Source: JBCCDY01 sp039030555
GTDB taxonomy: Bacteria; Bacteroidota; Bacteroidia; Cytophagales; Cyclobacteriaceae
Direction of reading: 5' to 3'
Assembly (NCBI GenBank): GCA_039030555.1
Contig: JBCCDY010000008.1
Location: 62,001 to 126,000 of the forward strand
DNA: 64,000 bases
This document shows positions 33,459-42,181 of the stretch, in pieces. Numbering within the stretch: position 1 is the first letter of the stretch; the number at the start of each line of letters is the position of its first letter. Position numbers and translations under genes: made by a program. The notes beneath the pieces were generated by a model. It was not told where the DNA came from and made no database searches. It was given only the letters and a program-made list of their open reading frames with translations.

Positions 33459-34799
33459 ATGGCCAAAAAATCTACTGGTAAGAAGATTTTCGTCTTAGAC
33501 ACGTCCGTAATTCTATACGATCATGCCTCACTACTCCACTTCGCGGAGCATGATGTGGGAATTCCCATAACCGTTTTAGAGGAGCTTGATAATTTCAAAA
33601 AGGGAAATGACACTAAAAATTTTGAAGCCAGAGAGTTTATTCGGCAATTAGATAGCCTTGCGCAGGGCCATAGCCTTCAGGAATGGATACCCTTAAATGG
33701 TAAAACCAAAGGGAGCTTCAAAGTAATCATGGATACAGAAAGTGAGATTGATGCGGAAATAGTTTTCAATGAAAAGAAAGCGGACCATAGAATCTTAAAC
33801 GCAGCTCTAAGCCTTCAAAAGGAAACGACCGAAAAGGATAGAGTGATCCTTGTGAGTAAGGATATTAATCTCCGGCTCAAAGCCAAATCTCTAAATATTT
33901 TAGCCGAAGATTACGAAACTGGTAAGATCCAGAATATCCAATCTCTCTACACAGGTAAAGGTCTCAAAGAAAATACAGATCCGGAGAGCATCAATAAATT
34001 GTATGAAACGGGGCATATTTCTGTGTCTTCAGCTTTAAAAAGGTCAAAGCCCATTCCCAATGAATATTTTATCCTGAAGAGCGATAAGAATTCTGTTTTG
34101 GCTTATCATAATCCGACAACGAAAAAGATTGATAAAGTTGATAAGCGAATGGTTTATGGTATAAAGCCAAGAAATGCAGAGCAAACCTTTGCGATTCATG
34201 CCATTTTAAATCCTGATGTGCGTTTGGTTACCATTCAAGGTGTGGCAGGTACCGGAAAAACCCTCATTGCACTGGCAGGCTCTCTTGAACAGAAAAAGAA
34301 TTTTAAGCAGATCTATTTGGCGCGTCCAATAGTTCCGTTAAGCAACAAAGATATCGGTTACTTGCCTGGTGATATTAAATCCAAGCTAAATCCTTACATG
34401 GAGCCTTTATGGGATAATTTGAAATTCATACAAAGTCAATTTAAGGAAACTGATAAGGAAGTCATCAAGATTAATGACATGGTCAATACGGAGAAGTTGG
34501 TCATCACTCCTCTGGCTTATATTCGGGGTAGAAGCTTATCGAATATCTTCTTTATCGTAGATGAAGCACAAAATTTGACTCCACATGAAGTTAAAACCAT
34601 CATAACTAGAGCCGGGGATAATACCAAAATTGTATTCACAGGTGATATTCATCAGATAGATACTCCTTATCTCGATTCTCAAAGTAATGGCCTTTCGTAC
34701 TTAATTGATAAGTTCAAAGGGCAGGATATTTATGCACATATTACACTTGAGCGGGGTGAGCGTTCAGAACTGGCCAATCTGGCGAATGAGCTTTTATAG
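33459..34799 (+). CDS. PhoH family protein with N-terminal PIN domain
   Basis: 446 residues from ATG at 33459; a TTG two codons earlier is in frame but the ATG is preferred. A PIN nuclease domain spans about 1-140 (KIFVLDTSVILYDHASLL; acidic EELDNF and KADHRIL). A PhoH ATPase domain starts near 240, with Walker A QGVAGTGKTLIA and Walker B FFIVDEAQNLTP. PIN-PhoH proteins are proposed RNA-unwinding nucleases. It is 64 bp behind the AlbA-type gene, probably a separate unit. Confidence 0.92.
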   Translation: MAKKSTGKKIFVLDTSVILYDHASLLHFAEHDVGIPITVLEELDNFKKGNDTKNFEAREFIRQLDSLAQGHSLQEWIPLNGKTKGSFKVIMDTESEIDAEIVFNEKKADHRILNAALSLQKETTEKDRVILVSKDINLRLKAKSLNILAEDYETGKIQNIQSLYTGKGLKENTDPESINKLYETGHISVSSALKRSKPIPNEYFILKSDKNSVLAYHNPTTKKIDKVDKRMVYGIKPRNAEQTFAIHAILNPDVRLVTIQGVAGTGKTLIALAGSLEQKKNFKQIYLARPIVPLSNKDIGYLPGDIKSKLNPYMEPLWDNLKFIQSQFKETDKEVIKINDMVNTEKLVITPLAYIRGRSLSNIFFIVDEAQNLTPHEVKTIITRAGDNTKIVFTGDIHQIDTPYLDSQSNGLSYLIDKFKGQDIYAHITLERGERSELANLANELL

Positions 34800-34823
34800 A
34801 TACGATATCGAGATTATAATTTA

Positions 34824-35693
34824 ATGATCCAGTATAATCCCAAAGACTGGTTCAGTCTCATTTTCCACAGGTACAGCAGATACGTCATAAAGACCTTAAT
34901 GCCCATATTGATGTTTATGGGCACTTTTTCTTTAGGTGTCGCTTATGTGATCATAGATGTGCTGCAACTTGACTATAACAGCACAGTTACCATTCATTCA
35001 CTTCTAGGCATCGTACTAGGGCTTTTTCTGGTTTTCAGAACCAATACTGCTTATGACAGGTGGTGGGAAGGCAGAAAACAATGGGGTGCATTGGTTAATG
35101 ATTCCAGAAATTTTGCGCTCAAAGTCAATGCTTTTTTTGGTAATGATGATGAAGAGCACAGACTATTCTTTTCTAAAATGATCCCCAATTTTGTTTTTGC
35201 AATGAAAGAGCACCTCAGGGCCGGCGTTGATATGAAAGATCTCGAAGAGCCTTATGAAGGATTTAATAAAGAACTTGAGCAAGTTTCGCATAAGCCAAAC
35301 AAAATCACTGGCTTAATGTATGAAAAGCTCAATGCAGCCTATAAGAACAAACTTATTAGCGGGGATCAATATTTTATCATTGATAAAGAATTAAAATCCT
35401 TAACTGATATTCTGGGAGCTTGTGAACGCATTAGAAATACGCCTATTCCGTACTCATATAGCATGTTTATGAAGAAATTCATCTTCACCTTTACCATAAC
35501 ACTTCCTTTTGGCCTGGTTACCGATTTCAATTATTGGACCGTTCCAATTGTACTCATCATTTTTTATGTGCTGGTCAGTATTGAACTGATTGCTGAAGAA
35601 ATTGAAGATCCCTTCGGTAGAGATAATAACGACCTTCCTACGGATGACCTGGCATTCAAAATCAGGAACAATGTGAAGGAAATTTTAAAGTAA
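34824..35693 (+). CDS. bestrophin-like ion channel protein
   Basis: 289 residues with four predicted membrane segments. The family hallmark RTNTAYDRWWEGRKQWG lies at about residues 72-88, and IPYSYSMFMKKFIF starts the second half. Bacterial bestrophins form pentameric channels for cations or anions. It sits head to tail with the PhoH gene (24-bp gap) and tail to tail with the antiporter gene (6-bp gap). Confidence 0.88.
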   Translation: MIQYNPKDWFSLIFHRYSRYVIKTLMPILMFMGTFSLGVAYVIIDVLQLDYNSTVTIHSLLGIVLGLFLVFRTNTAYDRWWEGRKQWGALVNDSRNFALKVNAFFGNDDEEHRLFFSKMIPNFVFAMKEHLRAGVDMKDLEEPYEGFNKELEQVSHKPNKITGLMYEKLNAAYKNKLISGDQYFIIDKELKSLTDILGACERIRNTPIPYSYSMFMKKFIFTFTITLPFGLVTDFNYWTVPIVLIIFYVLVSIELIAEEIEDPFGRDNNDLPTDDLAFKIRNNVKEILK

Positions 35694-35699
35694 CTATTA

Positions 35700-37622
35700 C
35701 TACTCAAACTTTAAAGATACCTCTTCCAGAGACTCTTTGGAACCAACGAGTGTAATGATATCACCTTTGCGCAAACGCGTATAACCATGGGAAATGAGCA
35801 TTTGCCCTCCCCTACGAATGGATAAAACAATAACTTCTGTCGGGAGCCTTAAATCTCTTAATGCAAGGCCGTGTAACTCTGAATTTTTCACCTCTATATC
35901 CATCGAATCCTGTCCCTCTTCCATTCCTAAAAGAATGGAAGTTGCTAACGGTGAACGTACAAAATGATCAAGAAGACTAACGATAGCAGTAGAAGGATCT
36001 ACAATTTTAGCTCCTATTTGATGAAACCGTTCCAGATTATTCCGGTCACTTAGTCGAACAACAAATTTCTTGATCCCAATTTTTTCTAAAGCCAATTCAC
36101 AGATCCGGTAATTTTCATAGTCCGTTAATAAGCATACCAGGGCATCTGCCTTTTTTATTTCTACCTTTTGAAGCTCTTCTTCGGAAATCTCATCAAAATG
36201 CCGAACATCCAGGTCTCCAACATTATACTCTGTGAAATCCTTCTTCTTAGTAGCAATAATTACCTCCCAACCATTTTCGCGTAGTTGGTTAGCCAGTGCA
36301 ATAGACTGGTTCTCCAGACCGAATATAATGGCGTCTTTCACCCCATCGAAAGTGAGTGTGGTTGCTGCTTTTTTACCTTCTCCTATCTTGACTAAAGCCC
36401 ATTTAAAAAGAGGTGGCCCGATAACATCGTTTAAAACGATCACTGCGATTAAAATCGTGGAGAGCCCTGCTCCCCAAGGCCCTATTCCTTCTGTTAAGCG
36501 GGCAGTTAAACCAAGCGCTACGCCAGCTTGGGTCATGTGGGCAACCCATCCATAATTTCTAAAAGAAACGGGATCTTTAGCGACAATTCCTCCTGAATAC
36601 GATCCGATAAAAACACTTACAATACGAACTATAAAAAAGATGAGTGCGAAGTACCATGAGTTTAGTAATACATCTATGGATAAGCTTAAGCCTACAACCG
36701 TAAAAAGACCTATATAAATGTATCCGGATGTCTCCTTAATGATCTTCAAAAATTCCAAGCGCGTTTTGGAACTATTGGAAACAATAAGGCTGGCTACAAT
36801 GCAAATTAGAAGAGGTTCTAAATAAAGCTTCTTGCCTAAGTAAAGAAATGAATAATCTTCTACAACGTAGGAAATAAGATAAGCACTCCATCCAATCGCT
36901 ATCACCAAAACAGATTTAAATTCGCTCGTTAGCCTAACTGATAAAAGCTTTGTTAAAATCAAAGACATCACATACCCGAGGCCTACAGAAACTAAAAGCT
37001 CCATTGCAAGGATCAGTAATAAACTATACTGAAAGCCTATTCCTGTTTCCAGGTTTTTTGCCAAAGCAACAGTAATCGTAAAAAGTACGATCACGAGCAC
37101 ATCTATCACTACAATAACACCGAGCACGGTTTGAGTAAAAGGTCCTTTTGCCCGGAGCTCATTGATCACGGCAATTGCGGAAGAAGGCGAACGGGCCACA
37201 AAAATAGTCCCTGCTAAAATCGAAACGGCTATCTTTTGGCTTCGACTCAATTCAGCAAACAAGTCCGTGAAATTCATAACCTGAAAGACGAGAAAAGCGC
37301 CAACTCCGAAGATTACAAATAGCTGAACAAAAGAATTCTTTGAAACGCTTGGAAGTCTACTTCTAAACTCCTTCAGGTACAATTCAGCTCCAGCTGCGAA
37401 GGCAATCGAAGCCAAAGCAATATCTTTGATGAATTTTAACTTTGATACACCGGTTGTATCAACAAACTCTAAAACATAAGGTCCGGCAATAATACCCGTA
37501 GCCAACAAGCCCGTAATGAGTGGCAGGTCGATCCTGCCAAACAGTTTAGCGATTTGGTTGGCGCATACGGCAATTAAGACGAAGCCGAGGATTGGTATGA
37601 TATAGGATATTATGATTTCCAA
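35700..37622 (-). CDS. KefB-type cation:proton antiporter with RCK domain
   Basis: 640 residues. About 12 membrane helices cover residues 1-395 (CPA2 antiporter fold, with SIAFAAGAELYL and a late GAGLSTILIAVIVLNDV). A TrkA-N NAD-binding domain follows (GVKDAIIFGLENQSIALANQ), then a TrkA-C domain ending at VGSKESLEEV. Such proteins move K+ or Na+ against protons, gated by nucleotides. The first glycine-rich turn of the RCK reads FGLENQ rather than GxGxxG, so nucleotide binding may differ. Confidence 0.9.
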   Translation of the reverse strand: MEIIISYIIPILGFVLIAVCANQIAKLFGRIDLPLITGLLATGIIAGPYVLEFVDTTGVSKLKFIKDIALASIAFAAGAELYLKEFRSRLPSVSKNSFVQLFVIFGVGAFLVFQVMNFTDLFAELSRSQKIAVSILAGTIFVARSPSSAIAVINELRAKGPFTQTVLGVIVVIDVLVIVLFTITVALAKNLETGIGFQYSLLLILAMELLVSVGLGYVMSLILTKLLSVRLTSEFKSVLVIAIGWSAYLISYVVEDYSFLYLGKKLYLEPLLICIVASLIVSNSSKTRLEFLKIIKETSGYIYIGLFTVVGLSLSIDVLLNSWYFALIFFIVRIVSVFIGSYSGGIVAKDPVSFRNYGWVAHMTQAGVALGLTARLTEGIGPWGAGLSTILIAVIVLNDVIGPPLFKWALVKIGEGKKAATTLTFDGVKDAIIFGLENQSIALANQLRENGWEVIIATKKKDFTEYNVGDLDVRHFDEISEEELQKVEIKKADALVCLLTDYENYRICELALEKIGIKKFVVRLSDRNNLERFHQIGAKIVDPSTAIVSLLDHFVRSPLATSILLGMEEGQDSMDIEVKNSELHGLALRDLRLPTEVIVLSIRRGGQMLISHGYTRLRKGDIITLVGSKESLEEVSLKFE

Positions 37623-37795
37623 ATGGAGTTACATTAATGACCAATGTAGAAAAGTAGAAAATTATTTATATACGTTAAACTATTTTACCGTTCACTTCCG
37701 TTCCTCGATGAGAAAAATATGAATAGGTGTTTTTTGAGAAATGTCCTTAAAACCGCTTGGCGATTTGTAGTTTTACAATTCAAAAGAAGGAATAC

Positions 37796-39028
37796 ATGGA
37801 GAACCTCAAGTTGATACAACTGGAGAATGGATTGAGGGTTGTTTACAAGCCTGTACATACTACGAAAATTGTTCATTGTGGCTTTATGCTGGATATTGGT
37901 AGCCGCGATGAAAATTCAAACCAGAAAGGACTGGCTCATTTCTGGGAGCATATGGCTTTTAAGGGGACTCAAAAAAGGAAAGCCTTTCACATTATAAATA
38001 GTATTGATTCGGTTGGAGGTGAGCTAAACGCCTATACTACCAAAGAAAAGCTCTGTTTTTTCGCTTCTGTTCTGGATAAGCACAGCGAAAAAGCATTTGA
38101 GTTACTAACGGATATCACCTTCAATTCGATATTCCCTGAATTACACATCGAAAAAGAACGAAATGTAATTCTTGAAGAAATGTCCATGTACAAGGACACC
38201 CCGGAAGATGCCATACAAGACGATTTTGAAGACCTTGTTTTCAAAAAACATCCAATGGGCCATAATATACTGGGTACCCAAAAAAGTGTTAAGTCATTTT
38301 CCAGAGATGATTTTTACCGATTTATCAGAGAGAATCTGGATACAGAAAAGGTTGTTTTTTCCTGTGTTGGAAATATTACGGAAGCTAAACTCAACAGATT
38401 AGTAAATAAATATTTGGAGCAGATACCGAAGAAAGATGTATCCAGGGAGAGAAAAGGATTTGAGACGTATCGCCCTCAACAAAAAATAAAATACAAAAAG
38501 CTAAACCAGGCGCATGTGGCAATAGGAAAAACAGCTTTCCCAATCCAACATCAAGATAGGCTCAAACTATTCATGCTGACCAACATTCTTGGGGGTCCTT
38601 TTATGAATTCACGGCTGAATCTTTCTTTAAGAGAAAAGTATGGGTTCGTCTATAATATTGATTCTAATTATAGCGCCTACACTGATACGGGTTTATTCTC
38701 CGTTATGTATGGAACAGAACCAAAACAAGTTGATAAGAGCATTTCGCTGGTGTTTAAAGAATTAAAAAAGCTAAAGGAAAAACCATTAGGAACATTACAG
38801 CTTCACAGGGCTAAAGAACAGATCATCGGACAACTTGCCATGGGTGAAGAAAATTACTCAGGGCTGATGCTGGTTCTTGGAAAAAGTATTTTGGATAAAG
38901 GAAAAGTAGAACCGTTTGAGTCTGTAATTACTAAAATCAGAAATACTACTGCAGAGGAGTTACAAGATTTATCCAGTGCGTTTTTCAAAGAAGATGATTT
39001 TACCACACTAATCTTTACTGAAAAATAG
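37796..39028 (+). CDS. M16 family zinc peptidase
   Basis: 410 residues from ATG at 37796, behind an AAGAAGGAA tract. An upstream TTG frame of 13 codons is rejected because it adds no signal peptide. The inverted zinc motif HFWEH lies at about residue 54, and the third ligand Glu is in the ERNVILEEMSMYKDTPEDA region. With the C-terminal half it forms the two M16 domains. No signal peptide, so cytoplasmic. It lies 10 bp ahead of the methyltransferase gene. Confidence 0.92.
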   Translation: MENLKLIQLENGLRVVYKPVHTTKIVHCGFMLDIGSRDENSNQKGLAHFWEHMAFKGTQKRKAFHIINSIDSVGGELNAYTTKEKLCFFASVLDKHSEKAFELLTDITFNSIFPELHIEKERNVILEEMSMYKDTPEDAIQDDFEDLVFKKHPMGHNILGTQKSVKSFSRDDFYRFIRENLDTEKVVFSCVGNITEAKLNRLVNKYLEQIPKKDVSRERKGFETYRPQQKIKYKKLNQAHVAIGKTAFPIQHQDRLKLFMLTNILGGPFMNSRLNLSLREKYGFVYNIDSNYSAYTDTGLFSVMYGTEPKQVDKSISLVFKELKKLKEKPLGTLQLHRAKEQIIGQLAMGEENYSGLMLVLGKSILDKGKVEPFESVITKIRNTTAEELQDLSSAFFKEDDFTTLIFTEK

Positions 39029-39038
39029 TTTTCTCTTT

Positions 39039-39686
39039 ATGGATTTTCTACCTAGAGATATTTCAGCTTATGTAGAGGCTCATACAACTGAGCCATCTGG
39101 TTTACTGTCTACTATAGATCATGAAACCCATGAACAGGTGCTCATGCCCAGAATGCTTTCAGGGCATTTACAAGGGCGCCTTCTTTCCATGATCTCCAAA
39201 ATTCAGCAGCCTAAAAGCATACTTGAAATTGGTACCTATACTGGTTATTCAACGATTTGTTTGGCTGAAGGGCTTTCAAAAGAGGGCAATATTACAACGC
39301 TAGATATTAATGAAGAACTCGAAAGTCGGGTAAAGCAATACTTTGAAGAATCTGGTTTTAATGAACAAATCAATTTCGCTATTGGTAATGCATTAGAGTT
39401 AATTCCAAAACTAAATGCAAACTGGGATCTCGTTTTTATAGATGCTGATAAGGTTAATTATGGGAATTATTATGATCTCGTCATTGACAGATTAAATCCT
39501 GGAGGAGTTATAATTGCCGATAATGTTCTTTGGAGTGGGAAGGTTATCGAAGAGCGAAGAAAAAAACTCGATAAAGACACCAAAGCTTTGATTGATTTTA
39601 ATAAAAAAGTTCATGAAGATAATCGGGTAGAAAATGTACTTTTGCCGATAAGAGATGGCTTAATGATGCTTCGAAAAAACAACTGA
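39039..39686 (+). CDS. O-methyltransferase family protein
   Basis: 215 residues of the class I SAM methyltransferase fold. ILEIGTYTGYSTICLAEGL is the SAM-binding motif, and LVFIDADKVNYGNYY plus IIADNVLWSGKV carry the metal-binding Asp and Asn of catechol-type O-methyltransferases. The acceptor is not known. It is the middle gene of an apparent unit with the M16 peptidase before and the LysM transglycosylase 21 bp after, a loose functional group. Confidence 0.9.
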   Translation: MDFLPRDISAYVEAHTTEPSGLLSTIDHETHEQVLMPRMLSGHLQGRLLSMISKIQQPKSILEIGTYTGYSTICLAEGLSKEGNITTLDINEELESRVKQYFEESGFNEQINFAIGNALELIPKLNANWDLVFIDADKVNYGNYYDLVIDRLNPGGVIIADNVLWSGKVIEERRKKLDKDTKALIDFNKKVHEDNRVENVLLPIRDGLMMLRKNN

Positions 39687-39707
39687 TTTTTTAAACTAAA
39701 TTTTAGC

Positions 39708-41645
39708 ATGATCAAAAACTGCTTTCTACTTCTTACGCTCATTCAATTATTTTTATTCTATCCCGTTCTCTCTCAAACACCGCTTGTTCCCGATAAAATC
39801 CAGTTCGCCAACCTTGACCTAAAACTCACTGAAGGCCTTAGGAAAGAAATTCAAAAGGATGTCAATGATCTGACAGCAAGTAAAAAATACTTTCAAATAA
39901 AAGTTAATCGGGTTGATCAGTTCATATCAATAGTAGAACGTGTTCTCCGGGAGGAAAATGTTCCTGATGACTTTAAGTACCTAGCGATACAAGAAAGCGC
40001 TTACATTTCCGACGCCGTGTCATCCTCGAACGCAATAGGGTTCTGGCAGTTTAAAATACCAGCAGCAAAAGAAGTTGGGCTGAGGGTAGACAGACACGTA
40101 GACGAGCGTAAGAACATTGTAGCCTCCACTCGGGGTGCAGCTAAATATTTAAAGAAAAATAATTTCTATTTTAATAATTGGTTATATGCGCTTCTGGCAT
40201 ACCAGACAGGCCCAACTGGTGCTGAAAAATACGCTGAAGAAAAGTACTTTGGGAAGCAGCAGATGACTTTGAAAAAGAACACCTATTGGTATGTAAAAAA
40301 ATTTCTTGCCCATAAAATTGCTTTCCAAAATGCCTTAAAGAAAAATAGCAATCCAGAAATCGTTCTTTCAGAATATACCAGAGGGAAAAATAAATCTTTA
40401 AAGGCCATAGCAAAAGAAACATCTACAGACCTGGAACTTCTAAAGGATTACAATAAATGGTTAAAAAGAGGCTCTGTACCCAGCGATAAAGATTATATAG
40501 TTATAGTACCATTAACCAATGGGAACAAAAAAGAATATTTAGCTGCTATACAAGAAAGCAAAAAGGCAGAAATCTCAACCGGTCGGGTTAGCCAGCCTGA
40601 AATACGTGGAACATTAAGAGCTCCTACCGTAACGATTATAAAAGTAAATGGGATAGATGCACTTATTGCCGGTTCAGATGATAATCTTGAGTCTTTAGCG
40701 GAACGTGGAAATACGACTAAAGAACGGCTGGTTAATTATAATGATATGAGCTTTAATGATGCTATTAAAGCTGGTGAGGTTTATTATTTAAAGCCGAAAA
40801 AGGGTAAAGCTAAAATACATTATCATACGTTTTTGTCAGGTGAAAACCTTTGGGCCATTTCTCAACGTTATGGCATAAAACTCAATAAGCTTATTCAGAA
40901 AAACAGAATCTCATTAACAGATGAACTGAAACCAGGGCGAGTCTTATGGCTCAAGAAAAGAAGGCCTTCCAAAACTCCGATTGAGTATAAAAAGTTGGTT
41001 GTAGGAGAACCCAAAATAGAAGTAGCGGTGCCCAAAAAGAAACCTTTAGTAAAAGAGGAGGATGAGGCTGATCAGAAAAAAACGGACTCTACTCCAGTAA
41101 AATCAGAGCAGCCTATTCAAAATGCAAAAGTGGATGATATCCCTGTAGATTCTCTGGCAACCGAGAATACTACTTCAGACATTGATAGTGTGTTTGTAAA
41201 AAATAAAGGGCCGAATGACAAAGAGATAGTGCAAGAAAAAAGTGACTCTATTGAAATAAAGGAGGATGTAAAGAATATCGCAGAGGTTATGGAAACTCTA
41301 CCTGCTCAAAAAGACTCACTCCACGTTGTAGAAAAAGGTCAAACATTATACGCAATCTCAAGATTATACGATGTAAGTGTTAAAGACATTCTTCAGGCGA
41401 ACGGTATGGATCAATCCATTCAATTAGCTATCGGACAAGAATTATTGATCCCTGAAATGTCTAAGAATATTGAAGAGACTACCAATTCAAAAACACATAC
41501 TGTAAAGGCAGGTGACACGCTTTATAAAATCGCCAAACAATATGGCGTTAGTGTTGAAGATATCTTGAAGTGGAACAATAAGACTGATTATACCCTCAAA
41601 GTGGAAGAAAAACTAGTTATTGAAAACTCTGAAACCTTGAACTAA
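39708..41645 (+). CDS. MltD-like lytic transglycosylase with LysM repeats
   Basis: 645 residues with a signal peptide (about 1-23). The SLT catalytic domain has its Glu at about 96 in LAIQESAYISDAVSSSNAIG, followed by FWQFKIPAAKEVGL. About four LysM modules follow. The last two are clearest, near 530-575 (HVVEKGQTLYAISRLYDVS) and 590-640 (HTVKAGDTLYKIAKQYGVS). A disordered Lys/Glu/Ser linker separates the pairs. It cleaves peptidoglycan strands in the periplasm. Confidence 0.93.
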   Translation: MIKNCFLLLTLIQLFLFYPVLSQTPLVPDKIQFANLDLKLTEGLRKEIQKDVNDLTASKKYFQIKVNRVDQFISIVERVLREENVPDDFKYLAIQESAYISDAVSSSNAIGFWQFKIPAAKEVGLRVDRHVDERKNIVASTRGAAKYLKKNNFYFNNWLYALLAYQTGPTGAEKYAEEKYFGKQQMTLKKNTYWYVKKFLAHKIAFQNALKKNSNPEIVLSEYTRGKNKSLKAIAKETSTDLELLKDYNKWLKRGSVPSDKDYIVIVPLTNGNKKEYLAAIQESKKAEISTGRVSQPEIRGTLRAPTVTIIKVNGIDALIAGSDDNLESLAERGNTTKERLVNYNDMSFNDAIKAGEVYYLKPKKGKAKIHYHTFLSGENLWAISQRYGIKLNKLIQKNRISLTDELKPGRVLWLKKRRPSKTPIEYKKLVVGEPKIEVAVPKKKPLVKEEDEADQKKTDSTPVKSEQPIQNAKVDDIPVDSLATENTTSDIDSVFVKNKGPNDKEIVQEKSDSIEIKEDVKNIAEVMETLPAQKDSLHVVEKGQTLYAISRLYDVSVKDILQANGMDQSIQLAIGQELLIPEMSKNIEETTNSKTHTVKAGDTLYKIAKQYGVSVEDILKWNNKTDYTLKVEEKLVIENSETLN

Positions 41646-41703
41646 ACATTGAATAATCAAAAAAACCCGTATCTTAAATCACTGTATCATTAATATTTAG
41701 TTT

Positions 41704-41732
41704 TTTGCAATTCTAAAACTTTAATATTTTTG
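41704..41732 (+). promoter_or_regulatory. promoter of the response regulator gene
   Basis: TTTG (41704-41707) and TATTTTTG (41725-41732), 17 bp apart, fit the Bacteroidota consensus. The expected start point leaves a leader of about 30 nt. Confidence 0.55.
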
Positions 41733-41770
41733 AGACATTCACTATAACCCTATTTGAGAATTTCTAGGAT

Positions 41771-42181
41771 ATGCCCGGATCGAAGAATATAAAACTTGCT
41801 ATGCTGGTTGATGATAATGATACTGATAATTTTATCAGTAAAAGGATCATTGAAATAACCCGATTTGCAGGAGAAGTAGAAGTAAAGAATTCCGGAAAAA
41901 GTGCTTTGGAATATCTTGAAGAAAATAAGCACTCCGAAGAAAAACTTCCTGATATCATTTTTCTGGATATCAATATGCCTATCGTAGATGGTTTTGTGTT
42001 TCTTTATGAATTCGAAAAATTCGAAGATAATGTGAAGAATAAATGCAAAGTCATTATTCTTTCAAGCTCAGATAATAAAAGGGATATCGATAAGATCGTG
42101 AATAACGATCATGTCATAAAATTCATAACTAAGCCACTTACTGAAGCTGCTTTAAGTGATATCAAGAAATTGGGAATCTAA
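41771..42181 (+). CDS. stand-alone response regulator receiver domain
   Basis: 136 residues, one receiver domain and nothing else. The acidic pocket is in MLVDDNDTDNF, the phosphorylated Asp in FLDINMP and the Lys in FITKPLTE. There is no output domain, so it works by protein contact, as CheY does. No histidine kinase is adjacent. Its stop overlaps the dnaX stop on the other strand by 4 bp. Confidence 0.93.
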   Translation: MPGSKNIKLAMLVDDNDTDNFISKRIIEITRFAGEVEVKNSGKSALEYLEENKHSEEKLPDIIFLDINMPIVDGFVFLYEFEKFEDNVKNKCKVIILSSSDNKRDIDKIVNNDHVIKFITKPLTEAALSDIKKLGI